From positions 1 to 27,973 of IMG/VR virus record IMGVR_UViG_3300010885_032458: DNA of 27,973 nt; one strand, 5' to 3'. The DNA comes from a virus. The notes under the pieces are model-generated. The model worked only from the letters and a program-made list of their open reading frames with translations, made no database searches and was not told where the DNA came from. A program made the translations under genes and the position numbers. This document shows positions 14,756-20,509 of this stretch, one piece after another. The stretch's first letter is position 1, and each line of letters begins with the position of its first letter.

Positions 14756-14822
14756 TCGCACTACACCAGGGGAAAAGGTATTAACCCCTGGTGTTTCGTC
14801 CTTACGGACTCGTCAGGTGCGA
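14756..14822 (-). ncRNA. Hammerhead ribozyme, type I, self-cleaving
   Basis: All core parts are present on the minus strand. Stem I: TCGCAC (14822-14817) with GTGCGA (14761-14756), 6 perfect pairs. Core CTGACGA (14816-14810). Stem II: GTCC (14809-14806), loop GTAA, GGAC (14801-14798). Then GAA (14797-14795). Stem III: ACACCAGGGG (14794-14785) with CCCCTGGTGT (14772-14763), 10 perfect pairs, 12-base loop. Cleavage triplet GTA, cut expected after A14762. The open ends are in stem I, so it is type I. It starts directly after the TAG of 14824-15021 and ends 18 bases before the RadC-like ATG. The cut would split the two cistrons. Both required G and A residues and the A-U pair next to the cut site are intact. 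Confidence 0.93.
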
Positions 14823-14823
14823 A

Positions 14824-15021
14824 CTAATAATTGATTGGTCTCCGTAACAATTCTAAGTGGGAGATCAGATCGTTGCGGATCGCATCCACTTGCGATATTG
14901 TATCCTTCGTCGTGATGTACTCTTGAGCAGAAAGGAAGTCACTGCTCAATTTACGGACCAGCTCCATGCGGTATGCGTTTAACTGGTCAAGGCGTTCGAC
15001 GGTTTCAATAGTGTTCAACAT
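14824..15021 (-). CDS. Hypothetical coiled-coil protein, 65 residues
   Basis: MLNTIETVERLDQLNAYRME, then helices rich in Leu, Arg and Asp (QVDAIRNDLISHLELLRRP). Start at ATG 15021 in a TAATATG junction with 15023-15217. Its stop codon directly abuts the hammerhead ribozyme, so its mRNA would end in a 2',3'-cyclic phosphate after cleavage. Function unknown. Confidence 0.75.
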   Translation of the reverse strand: MLNTIETVERLDQLNAYRMELVRKLSSDFLSAQEYITTKDTISQVDAIRNDLISHLELLRRPINY

Positions 15022-15022
15022 A

Positions 15023-15217
15023 TTACAGGATCCCTTCGTATTGTGTCTCCAGTTTCTCCAACTCTTTTCGAGCATCAACTAACTCGCCGTAGAGTTGATC
15101 GGCTTCATCGTACTTGCCCCAAAGGGAGCAATTATCCAGCTCGGCTGTAAGATATGTGATAGTGTCGTGGAGATCTCTAAGTTTCTCAATAATGTTTTCA
15201 ATGCTTTCGTGGCTCAT
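15023..15217 (-). CDS. Hypothetical coiled-coil protein, 64 residues
   Basis: MSHESIENIIEKLRDLHDTI, then a second charged helix (GELVDARKELEKLETQYEG). AAGGG and AAAGG precede the ATG. Similar layout to the gene that follows it; both could be subunits that pair with each other. No family recognised. Confidence 0.75.
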   Translation of the reverse strand: MSHESIENIIEKLRDLHDTITYLTAELDNCSLWGKYDEADQLYGELVDARKELEKLETQYEGIL

Positions 15218-15246
15218 AAAACCTTTCCCTTTTTAATTAAAACCCA

Positions 15247-15546
15247 TTAAGCCCAAGGTACAACAAGTCCACAGGTGTCGCGGACGATCTTTTTAATCAC
15301 ATCATGATCAACTCGGACCACATCAAACGTCTCACCTTTTTTGATAAGGTCTCCGATGTAGTGTGTAATGTGCTTAGAGGTTGTAACACTGAACTTTGTA
15401 GTGGTGACAAATAGTTCCGTGCCCATCTTAACTGCAACCGGAGTCGCATAAGACACAAGGATGTTTTTGTCATTAACCGTGACTTCCTTCAATTGCTTGC
15501 TTCCGAAGTTTCTGATTTTTGCTTGGAGACTTTTTTGAACTTGCAT
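15247..15546 (-). CDS. Conserved phage protein with TSKHI motif, 99 residues
   Basis: Basic N-terminus (MQVQKSLQAKIRNFGSKQLK), then VSYATPVAVKMGTELFVTTT and KFSVTTSKHITHYIGDLIKK. The pattern Y-x-TPV then T-x-KFSVTTSKHI is shared by a small protein family of unknown function common in phages. A consensus promoter lies upstream and AAAAGG stands before the ATG, so expression is probably strong and early. First gene of the operon that carries the ribozyme and RadC-like gene. Confidence 0.8.
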   Translation of the reverse strand: MQVQKSLQAKIRNFGSKQLKEVTVNDKNILVSYATPVAVKMGTELFVTTTKFSVTTSKHITHYIGDLIKKGETFDVVRVDHDVIKKIVRDTCGLVVPWA

Positions 15547-15578
15547 AATGTTTACCTTTTCTTATTCTCTATAGGATC

Positions 15579-15608
15579 ATTATAGCATACAATCCACGTG
15601 GATGTCAA
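15579..15608 (-). promoter_or_regulatory. Consensus sigma70-like promoter with a palindromic spacer
   Basis: -35 TTGACA (15603-15608), 18-base spacer, TGC-extended -10 TATAAT (15579-15584): a perfect consensus. The spacer contains the perfect 12-base palindrome ATCCACGTGGAT (15592-15603), which touches the -35 and looks like a repressor site. Drives 15247-15546 and probably the RadC operon. Confidence 0.9.
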
Positions 15609-15609
15609 C

Positions 15610-15705
15610 CTATTCTTCCAGATTTACCATAATCGTAAGTAACGTAAGTGGTGCAAATATCAGGGCTTTTATGAAGATGTAAACTATGAATATCTTTAAG
15701 ACCAT
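15610..15705 (-). CDS. Small hydrophobic peptide, 31 residues
   Basis: MVLKIFIVYIFIKALIFAPL, then TLLTIMVNLEE: one membrane span with an acidic end. Starts 16 bases after the stop of the gene at 15721-15996 and ends next to the -35 of the following promoter. No convincing ribosome binding site. Resembles in style the two membrane peptides at 10306-10544. Confidence 0.5.
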   Translation of the reverse strand: MVLKIFIVYIFIKALIFAPLTLLTIMVNLEE

Positions 15706-15720
15706 ACTGGAATCAACTAC

Positions 15721-15996
15721 TTAGAAGGTAACTTTATCTTTGCTTACGAATTCGATGTTATAGTCAGCCCCTGCATACGGAGCCAACGTTATTTGAGCGA
15801 GTCGGAACTTCTTCTCAGGGCAGTATACGTTAGCACCGTTCGGATTGTAGTCTAAACGAACGTGATATCCGAAATCACTCTTGTCCCACAGTGTGCCTGT
15901 GAAAGGCTGCCCTGCGTACGTTCCCTGTACACGAATCAAATAGGGATACTCTGCACTCTTACGTTCAAACTCAATTTCGATTTTCTTATTGTTCAT
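15721..15996 (-). CDS. Hypothetical protein, 91 residues, beta-rich, leaderless start
   Basis: MNNKKIEIEFERKSAEYPYL then beta-like segments (GQPFTGTLWDKSDFGYHVRL and RLAQITLAPYAGADYNIEFV). ATG 15996 sits exactly 6 bases after a TATAAT -10, so the mRNA should start at the start codon; there is no ribosome binding site. A longer frame to 16044 crosses the promoter and was rejected. Function unknown. Confidence 0.75.
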   Translation of the reverse strand: MNNKKIEIEFERKSAEYPYLIRVQGTYAGQPFTGTLWDKSDFGYHVRLDYNPNGANVYCPEKKFRLAQITLAPYAGADYNIEFVSKDKVTF

Positions 15997-16002
15997 GGGA
16001 TC

Positions 16003-16032
16003 ATTATAGCATGGCAAATTGGATAAACGCAA
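16003..16032 (-). promoter_or_regulatory. Sigma70-like promoter, leaderless type
   Basis: -35 TTGCGT (16027-16032), 18-base spacer, TGC-extended -10 TATAAT (16003-16008). The 15 bases covering the -10 are identical to those at 15574-15588 (GCTATAATGATCC core), so the two promoters look like copies of one module. Expected +1 is the A of the ATG at 15996. Confidence 0.8.
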
Positions 16033-16084
16033 CGAATATTCCAAAATAATGGAACCTACGAGAAATCAGTAACTTACGCATACG

Positions 16085-16129
16085 AAAAACCCCTAGTAAG
16101 CCTATGTAATTTTCACATCTCACTAGGGG
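16085..16129 (-). terminator. Intrinsic terminator after the 16161-16307 gene
   Basis: Minus strand: CCCCTAGTGAG pairs with CTTACTAGGGG (11 pairs, one G-U), with an inner ATGT/ACAT helix, followed by TTTTT. Sits 30 bases past the stop of the 48-residue gene and before the promoter of the next operon. Confidence 0.8.
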
Positions 16130-16160
16130 CTGCCGTGTGTTGATTATTACACTGTATTGT

Positions 16161-16307
16161 TTACCAGTGCATGGCTCGCTTCTGACCCTTGTTCCACATC
16201 TCTATACGGTGATGTCTCTTGCCCGTCTTAATGAAGCCTAGAACGTGGTCAAGCTCTGTGAAGATGTGTCCTATAGTCGATTCTGTAAGGAAGATAACGT
16301 AAACCAT
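16161..16307 (-). CDS. Hypothetical protein, 48 residues
   Basis: MVYVIFLTESTIGHIFTELD, then a basic C-terminus (GFIKTGKRHHRIEMWNKGQK). ATG 16307 was chosen because AAGGAG lies about 10 bases upstream; the more upstream ATG at 16352 overlaps the promoter. It forms a single-gene unit with its own promoter and terminator, which suggests a real, strongly expressed early gene of unknown role. Confidence 0.75.
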   Translation of the reverse strand: MVYVIFLTESTIGHIFTELDHVLGFIKTGKRHHRIEMWNKGQKRAMHW

Positions 16308-16483
16308 GTGTAAGAGTCTCCTTCTAAGAGGTTTTGCTATGAAGTGTAGCATACTGTACTAATGTGTCAACGATTATATGTGCACAATCATGCGGGGAAC
16401 TTGCATCACGTATAACAGCGTAGAATCGTCCTAGGCGAGTTCTAGCGTAAAGTGCTGTGTATCTGCAAGCGTCAAAACATGAA
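16308..16483. other. Divergent intergenic region
   Basis: Separates the leftward 48-residue gene from the rightward genes. Contains the leftward promoter at 16343-16370. No clear rightward -35/-10 pair could be found by eye, nor any RNA gene. Confidence 0.5.
16343..16370 (-). promoter_or_regulatory. Sigma70-like promoter for the 48-residue gene
   Basis: -35 TTGACA (16365-16370), 16-base spacer, TGC-extended -10 TACACT (16343-16348). Expected leader of about 30 bases, containing the AAGGAG ribosome binding site. Confidence 0.75.
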
Positions 16484-16666
16484 ATGCGACAGGCGAGCGT
16501 ATACCGTGCGATAAAAACAAATGCGTTCCATAAGAATGTTTCGCATCATCTCAAAAAACTTATTCCATTATTTTTGAGGTTTGTGCTTGAGTATTCCCCA
16601 TGGATAGTCGAAACTAGAAATATGAAGAGCAATCAAGCTCGACAATGTGAAACGGAGATAATATGA
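16484..16666 (+). CDS. Possible small basic protein, 60 residues
   Basis: Frame from ATG 16484: MRQASVYRAIKTNAFHKNVS, then HHLKKLIPLFLRFVLEYSPW. Its stop overlaps the AT-hook gene's ATG as ATGA, the usual junction here. Against it: no ribosome binding site and an odd composition. It may be just the leader of the AT-hook gene. Confidence 0.25.
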   Translation: MRQASVYRAIKTNAFHKNVSHHLKKLIPLFLRFVLEYSPWIVETRNMKSNQARQCETEII

Positions 16667-17130
16667 AGATTGATGATGTAAACTTTGTTGATGAGAATTC
16701 GAGTGTGCTTCATGACGATACACACCAAGCTCTGCCAGCTCAAGCAAAGTCGCGACGTGGGCGACCCAAGGGCTCAAAGAATCGTAAGAGTGTTTACATG
16801 CTTCCAGAAGAGGGATGGGACACTGAGGGTTCTATTGAAATGGTAGCCCCAACAGCAACAGCCGCACCTGTAGGGAAAGCTCGTAGTGCTGCACTTCACA
16901 GACGATGGCAGCGTGAGTGGATTCGTCCACAGTTTTCACTCACACGAAAAGATGCGTATGAGATCTTCTTTAAGTTTCTGCGTTCTGCTAAAGGCAAAGA
17001 AGCTCTCAAGAAGCTCATCACGAATGGCTCGCCTGGTGTTGGCAAGCTCAACGATGTGCAACTTGGCAAATATCTTGAGCAAACAAACTTGCTCTCACGA
17101 TATCCACATGAGGTTGTAATCAAGGGGTAA
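16663..17130 (+). CDS. AT-hook DNA-binding protein, 155 residues
   Basis: Residues 31-42, RRGRPKGSKNRK, form a textbook AT-hook (core RGRP flanked by basic residues) that binds the minor groove of AT-rich DNA. Before it is an acidic stretch, after it a Pro/Ala linker, then a basic-aromatic region (HRRWQREWIRPQFSLTRKDA) and a helical C-terminus. GGAGATAAT precedes the ATG. It is one of two well-supported rightward genes in the window and ends at a terminator. Likely role: binding host or phage DNA, possibly transcriptional; this is inference. Confidence 0.85.
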   Translation: MKIDDVNFVDENSSVLHDDTHQALPAQAKSRRGRPKGSKNRKSVYMLPEEGWDTEGSIEMVAPTATAAPVGKARSAALHRRWQREWIRPQFSLTRKDAYEIFFKFLRSAKGKEALKKLITNGSPGVGKLNDVQLGKYLEQTNLLSRYPHEVVIKG

Positions 17131-17142
17131 TGTATGTCTAAG

Positions 17143-17182
17143 ATTGTGCACCCTCGTTAGTGGGGGTGCTACAATTCTTTTT
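17143..17182 (+). terminator. Intrinsic terminator after the AT-hook gene
   Basis: ATTGTGCACCC pairs with GGGTGC-T-ACAAT (11 pairs, one bulge), followed by TCTTTTT. It lies 12 bases after the AT-hook stop and just before the next rightward gene, so that gene may be partly protected from read-through. Confidence 0.75.
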
Positions 17183-17199
17183 AATTGTGTGAGGTTGTT

Positions 17200-17490
17200 A
17201 TGGCAAAGATAAACAAGAAACAAGCAAAGGTTATGGTTGAGTCTCTTGCGTCTGAGTTTTTATCTCTTGATCTTGAGAGACAGCGCATCGAGAGGGAAGC
17301 CCGGCAGCTAAAGAAAAGACTCGATGAACTAAAACAAGGACTGCAAGGTGTGGTAGGAGTTGCTGAAGAATTAGATGTGCCATACGTTGCTCGAATTGGT
17401 CGTTACTACATCACACAAATTAAAAAGCACCGTGATGTTGATTCATACTCATACGAGTTCATTGACTTCAAGGTGGCTGATGTGCAATAA
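17200..17490 (+). CDS. Hypothetical coiled-coil protein, 96 residues
   Basis: MAKINKKQAKVMVESLASEF, then a very charged helix (LERQRIEREARQLKKRLDEL) that should form a coiled coil, and a small beta-like end (YVARIGRYYITQIKKHRDV). GAGG is 6 bases before ATG 17200. Follows the AT-hook gene on the same strand across a terminator. Function unknown. Confidence 0.8.
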   Translation: MAKINKKQAKVMVESLASEFLSLDLERQRIEREARQLKKRLDELKQGLQGVVGVAEELDVPYVARIGRYYITQIKKHRDVDSYSYEFIDFKVADVQ

Positions 17491-17503
17491 TTGTTATAAC
17501 AGA

Positions 17504-17863
17504 TTAACACTCAAGCAAAACAAGACCACGTTGGGACGAGTAGTAATGAGAAACCAATTCGTAGCAAGCCTTCTCAAACGTCTTAAAGAAACCTTTGTAT
17601 TGAGCCCAAGCTGGCTGCACTATGTAGCCCTTGCTCAGAGAACAGGGCGAGATATATCCAATACAGCGACTTTCAAAGTAGATGAGCTGTGTTTGAGACC
17701 CGTCTCCAGCTCGGCGAATATAGTAGCTTTGATACTCTTGCATAGTGTGTCTGAGTATGTTAGAAAAAAGACCCTTGTGTTTCATCCATGCTGAGGTTAC
17801 ATGGAAGCCACTTACTCCAAACTCGATGCAAGGGTCCCCACCGAGGTGATGAATGGGAGGCAT
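17504..17863 (-). CDS. Hypothetical protein with an internal repeat, 119 residues
   Basis: Two similar segments of about 28 residues: VTSAWMKHKGLFSNILRHTM (near residue 22) and VQPAWAQYKGFFKTFEKACY (near residue 84), both followed by an E-x-x-S-x-Y motif. Common pattern AW-x3-KG-x-F. Such internal repetition argues that this strand, not the opposing open frame, is the coding one. Start uncertain: ATG 17863 or a GTG 9 bases earlier, with GGAG upstream. It ends convergently with 17200-17490. Confidence 0.65.
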   Translation of the reverse strand: MPPIHHLGGDPCIEFGVSGFHVTSAWMKHKGLFSNILRHTMQEYQSYYIRRAGDGSQTQLIYFESRCIGYISPCSLSKGYIVQPAWAQYKGFFKTFEKACYELVSHYYSSQRGLVLLEC

Positions 17864-17911
17864 TCGATCCACGTCTCCAGATTCATCAGCGCATTATATA
17901 CGGGCTTTGTA

Positions 17912-18181
17912 TTATGCTACACTGGCTTCTGTCGAAGTGTTGACTGCGCTAGAATCAACAAGTGGTGCGAGGGTATACTGACCACGCCCTGCTCTGAATA
18001 GCTTGTTATTGAACAACCAACGAACGTCAGCTGTTCCCTTTCCGGCTGCTGTGGCGTGAGCAAGGATCTGCTTACGCGTGACTACAAGACCATGTGCTTC
18101 AACGATACTCTGCACGAGTGCTTGACGCTCTGCTGGATTACGTCCCCAAAGTCCTGCTGTATTTGTATTAAGGGCTACCAT
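17912..18181 (-). CDS. Hypothetical protein, 89 residues, possible winged-helix
   Basis: Begins MVALNTNTAGLWGRNPAERQ; ATG 18181 is preferred over 18187 and 18193 because GGAG then sits 6 bases upstream. Residues 21-60 (ALVQSIVEAHGLVVTRKQIL, then AHATAAGKGTADVRWLFNNK) look like helix-turn-helix followed by a wing, so DNA binding is possible. A Ser/Thr tail closes the protein. Confidence 0.7.
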   Translation of the reverse strand: MVALNTNTAGLWGRNPAERQALVQSIVEAHGLVVTRKQILAHATAAGKGTADVRWLFNNKLFRAGRGQYTLAPLVDSSAVNTSTEASVA

Positions 18182-18204
18182 TTTCATCTCCATTACACTA
18201 ACAA

Positions 18205-18597
18205 TTAAACATTAACTGGCAAATCACTGTCATCGGCAACAGGCGGCAACACTGTCACTGAGTCTCCTCTCTTGGTACATGCTTTCGCAAATAAGATTGG
18301 GTCTGGGTAACGTTCTGACACATCACCAACACCACTGATCATTACTTTGAGGGAGATCTTGTCGCCTTTGCGTACGTTGTCAAACTTACTAGAGAACGTA
18401 CCGAAGTAGATAGCGCCAAGCTCTGGATGCTTCACGACTATCTTACCAATTGATGCAACTGTGTAACGGCCAACTGGGCGCGGCTCCCACTTGATAGAGA
18501 CTACATCTGCTGCGTCGAGTATGAGCGTAACGGTACGACCATTCTTAACGTGGTCGATTACTTCTTGGCGATTTAATGAATTTGGAAGTTTATTCAT
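18205..18597 (-). CDS. Hypothetical protein, 130 residues
   Basis: Begins MNKLPNSLNRQEVIDHVKNG, then a beta-rich body (GRTVTLILDAADVVSIKWEP, YTVASIGKIVVKHPELGAIY) and DKISLKVMISGVGDVSERYP near the end. ATG 18597 is 8 bases after a TATAGT -10, so the leader is about two bases and there is no ribosome binding site; the in-frame TTG at 18603 lies upstream of the expected start point. No family recognised. Confidence 0.75.
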   Translation of the reverse strand: MNKLPNSLNRQEVIDHVKNGRTVTLILDAADVVSIKWEPRPVGRYTVASIGKIVVKHPELGAIYFGTFSSKFDNVRKGDKISLKVMISGVGDVSERYPDPILFAKACTKRGDSVTVLPPVADDSDLPVNV

Positions 18598-18605
18598 ATA
18601 CAACT

Positions 18606-18635
18606 ACTATAGCATGATATGGATGTGGCTGTCAA
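18606..18635 (-). promoter_or_regulatory. Sigma70-like promoter, near-leaderless type
   Basis: -35 TTGACA (18630-18635), 18-base spacer, TGC-extended -10 TATAGT (18606-18611). The ATG at 18597 is 8 bases beyond the -10. Confidence 0.8.
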
Positions 18636-18691
18636 TTACTATTCCCTTTAACGCCATTTTTAGCGAGGAATAATCATCTCACGATTTTGGA

Positions 18692-18934
18692 TTAACGTAT
18701 ATATGGTCCAGAAACGCCAGTTCCCTGTGCGTTGACTTTGTAAATTGCGATCTTCCCGTTGCGAAACGTCACGATCACTTGGTTACCATTCAGAACGGCT
18801 GTAGTAGCACCAGTTCCAAATGTAGCAACTGGGGACCCTATGTCCATCTTGCGTAGCTCAACCCTGTTGTTACGAACGACAACATACGAGGGGGCTGATT
18901 CTGACTCGCAAATGTATTGCTTAAATGATTTCAT
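18692..18934 (-). CDS. Probable head-internal protein with capsid-targeting-like N-terminus, 80 residues
   Basis: The start MKSFKQYICES resembles the T4 capsid-targeting peptide (MKTYQEFI-E type) that directs internal proteins into the head and is cut by the prohead protease after Glu. The rest is a compact beta-rich domain (YVVVRNNRVELRKMDIGSPV, then VLNGNQVIVTFRNGKIAIYK). AGGAG precedes the ATG and a TCTAAATA late-like element lies just before that. So it is probably made late, packed in the head and injected. Assignment is by N-terminal pattern only. Confidence 0.75.
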   Translation of the reverse strand: MKSFKQYICESESAPSYVVVRNNRVELRKMDIGSPVATFGTGATTAVLNGNQVIVTFRNGKIAIYKVNAQGTGVSGPYIR

Positions 18935-18942
18935 ACGTCTCC

Positions 18943-18950
18943 TATTTAGA
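18943..18950 (-). promoter_or_regulatory. Weak candidate late promoter element
   Basis: Minus strand TCTAAATA, two mismatches from TATAAATA, 8 bases before the ATG at 18934 and partly merged with the ribosome binding site region. Supported only by the similar element before the other two capsid-targeting-like genes. Confidence 0.3.
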
Positions 18951-18975
18951 ACCTTTTACAACCTCAGACACAACC

Positions 18976-19194
18976 TTACTTACTACTGTTCACTATGCTT
19001 ACAACATACTCGACCATGTAGGCAAGATACATTTTGTCATTTTCCTGCCCTAAGTCTCTGTTGATGCGACTAATGTTCGGCTCAATAATGACACGACAGA
19101 TCTCTTTCGCCACTTTGAGCTGTTGAGCCAGCTTGATCTCATCAGCCGTTAGAAAGTCATAGAGTGTGATCGATGTTTTTGGTTTGCGTTCCAT
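18976..19194 (-). CDS. Hypothetical protein, 72 residues
   Basis: MERKPKTSITLYDFLTADEI, then helices (LAQQLKVAKEICRVIIEPNI and MYLAYMVEYVVSIVNSSK). AAGGAG stands before ATG 19194; the in-frame extension to 19260 enters the previous gene and was rejected. Downstream member of the operon beginning at 19757. Function unknown. Confidence 0.75.
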   Translation of the reverse strand: MERKPKTSITLYDFLTADEIKLAQQLKVAKEICRVIIEPNISRINRDLGQENDKMYLAYMVEYVVSIVNSSK

Positions 19195-19204
19195 AAAGCT
19201 CTCC

Positions 19205-19501
19205 TTAGCTATACACGACGAGGGCAAGCTCTTTGCCTCGGCTTGATGTCTTACACACAAGTACCTCGTTGGTTGCTAATGTATCACAACGAAGGTTTAA
19301 CTTATCATAAGGCGTACCGTTCTGTGGAATCACTTTACAAGCTCCAGAGAACGTGTTTATAATGTACCAATAGTCACGATGACCCCCGTCCCAATATGAG
19401 TTGACCATCATGCCAGGGCGGAACTGTTTATATACAAAAGGCTTGCGGCCCTTATATTCCACAATACTCTTAATCATCTTCTCTGTTCGTTCTGCTAACA
19501 T
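19205..19501 (-). CDS. Hypothetical protein, 98 residues
   Basis: MLAERTEKMIKSIVEYKGRK, then an aromatic-rich middle (FRPGMMVNSYWDGGHRDYWY) and IINTFSGACKVIPQNGTPYD. ATG 19501 is one base after the TAA of 19503-19757 (TAACATG), and AGGTG precedes it. Could be a small beta-barrel type domain; not recognised. Confidence 0.75.
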   Translation of the reverse strand: MLAERTEKMIKSIVEYKGRKPFVYKQFRPGMMVNSYWDGGHRDYWYIINTFSGACKVIPQNGTPYDKLNLRCDTLATNEVLVCKTSSRGKELALVVYS

Positions 19502-19502
19502 G

Positions 19503-19757
19503 TTAAGCACCTATGCGACCACGAAACTCTTCAATCGCCATCTCTTCTGAGATAGAAAGCATCATACTTGCACGGAGCTGTTCCACCTTTGCATCAAACA
19601 ATTTACGGAGACAATACAGGTCCATCCGTTCATGCTGTTCAAAGATGTTACTAACACACACCGCAACCCCTGCGATGGCATCAAGCCCCGCGGTCATCGT
19701 ATCGAATATCTCAATACAATCTTCTACAGTGACCAACTTGTTTTGTTCTGTTCTCAT
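19503..19757 (-). CDS. Hypothetical protein, 84 residues, leaderless start
   Basis: MRTEQNKLVTVEDCIEIFDT, then helices (MTAGLDAIAGVAVCVSNIFE, DAKVEQLRASMMLSISEEMA). ATG 19757 is exactly 6 bases after a TATACT -10, with no ribosome binding site. A frame extending to 19796 crosses the promoter. First gene of a three-gene leftward operon ending near 18976. Confidence 0.75.
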   Translation of the reverse strand: MRTEQNKLVTVEDCIEIFDTMTAGLDAIAGVAVCVSNIFEQHERMDLYCLRKLFDAKVEQLRASMMLSISEEMAIEEFRGRIGA

Positions 19758-19763
19758 ACTAAT

Positions 19764-19791
19764 AGTATAGCACAACCGAACTCGAATCCAA
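19764..19791 (-). promoter_or_regulatory. Sigma70-like promoter, leaderless type
   Basis: -10 TATACT (19764-19769) with TGC extension, 16-base spacer, weak -35 TTGGAT (19786-19791). Expected +1 at the A of ATG 19757. Confidence 0.7.
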
Positions 19792-19799
19792 AACACATC

Positions 19800-19991
19800 C
19801 GTTTCGACGCTTCAGCTACTTAGCACTTAAGTCCCAATTATTTTGGATATTCACACCATTTCAATAACTTATAAGTCCCTGAATCCACGACCAACCTGGA
19901 GTTCCTGACTATTCCTGTCCCGGACCCATACTCCGACAGGCTTTAACTGACTTAAAGCCAATTCACTCGCACGAATGAAATTGATACAACT
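19800..19991. other. Structured intergenic region without a gene
   Basis: Two adjoining hairpins stand out: CCTGT...CGGA/TCCG...ACAGG (19914-19940) and GGCTTTAA/TTAAAGCC (19939-19959), which share two G bases, so they cannot both form fully. A third, weaker one is at 19963-19980. No T-run follows on the minus strand, so a standard terminator is not evident. No open frame with a credible start. Confidence 0.55.
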
Positions 19992-20390
19992 TTAGCCTAT
20001 TGATTTTGAACTTCCGGCGCCAGACCCATCCAGCCCCACATACGCCAAAGAAACGTTCTCCGGAAGAACTCCCGCAACATATTCAAGAGCCTGCACATAT
20101 AGTTTATGGTTTTCAAAATTCGTAACACACCGCCAACGAAACATATCAAGAGAGAGTGGTGCAGTAGTAGCATTTGATTCTGAATGCTTTTGAAGATACA
20201 GATGATGGGCATACTCCCAAGCTAGAAAGGCACACCGTAATGGGAACACAGGCGCATATTTTTGTAAAGTGGATTCCAAAATCTTTTTTGGATTTTCTGA
20301 ATTATTTGGCGCCGCCACGGAATTTGGCAGGCCTAAGGATTTGCGGTCTGCGGCGATTACCAGGGATTCCACAACTCTCTCTATATCCAT
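19992..20390 (-). CDS. Hypothetical protein, 132 residues
   Basis: Begins MDIERVVESLVIAADRKSLG at ATG 20390 with GAGG about 11 bases upstream; an in-frame TTG at 20405 is possible. The middle has an aromatic helical part (RCAFLAWEYAHHLYLQKHSE) and the C-terminus is Gly/Ser-rich. Its base composition is somewhat richer in G and C than the genes to its right, hinting at a different origin. A shorter opposing-phase frame (20302-20490) overlaps its start. Function unknown. Confidence 0.65.
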   Translation of the reverse strand: MDIERVVESLVIAADRKSLGLPNSVAAPNNSENPKKILESTLQKYAPVFPLRCAFLAWEYAHHLYLQKHSESNATTAPLSLDMFRWRCVTNFENHKLYVQALEYVAGVLPENVSLAYVGLDGSGAGSSKSIG

Positions 20391-20509
20391 ATTGGAAGGC
20401 CTCAAATGTCATTAAAACGACTTTTTTAAATATACGCAATCCTAATGCTGTATTCGTCTCAGTATGTATCTCTCTGTAGGATACCCTCAATAGGCTTATT
20501 TTACCCTAG

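Noticed and set aside
14762-14794. The 10-pair GC-rich hairpin as an intrinsic terminator
   Set aside because: No T-run on either strand, and the hairpin fits exactly as stem III of the hammerhead ribozyme.
17375-17794. 139-residue open frame on the plus strand
   Set aside because: Overlaps the end of 17200-17490 and lies opposite the minus-strand gene whose internal repeat marks it as coding; no ribosome binding site.
20302-20490. 62-residue frame upstream of and overlapping the 19992-20390 gene
   Set aside because: No ribosome binding site, basic low-complexity end, and overlap with the better frame.
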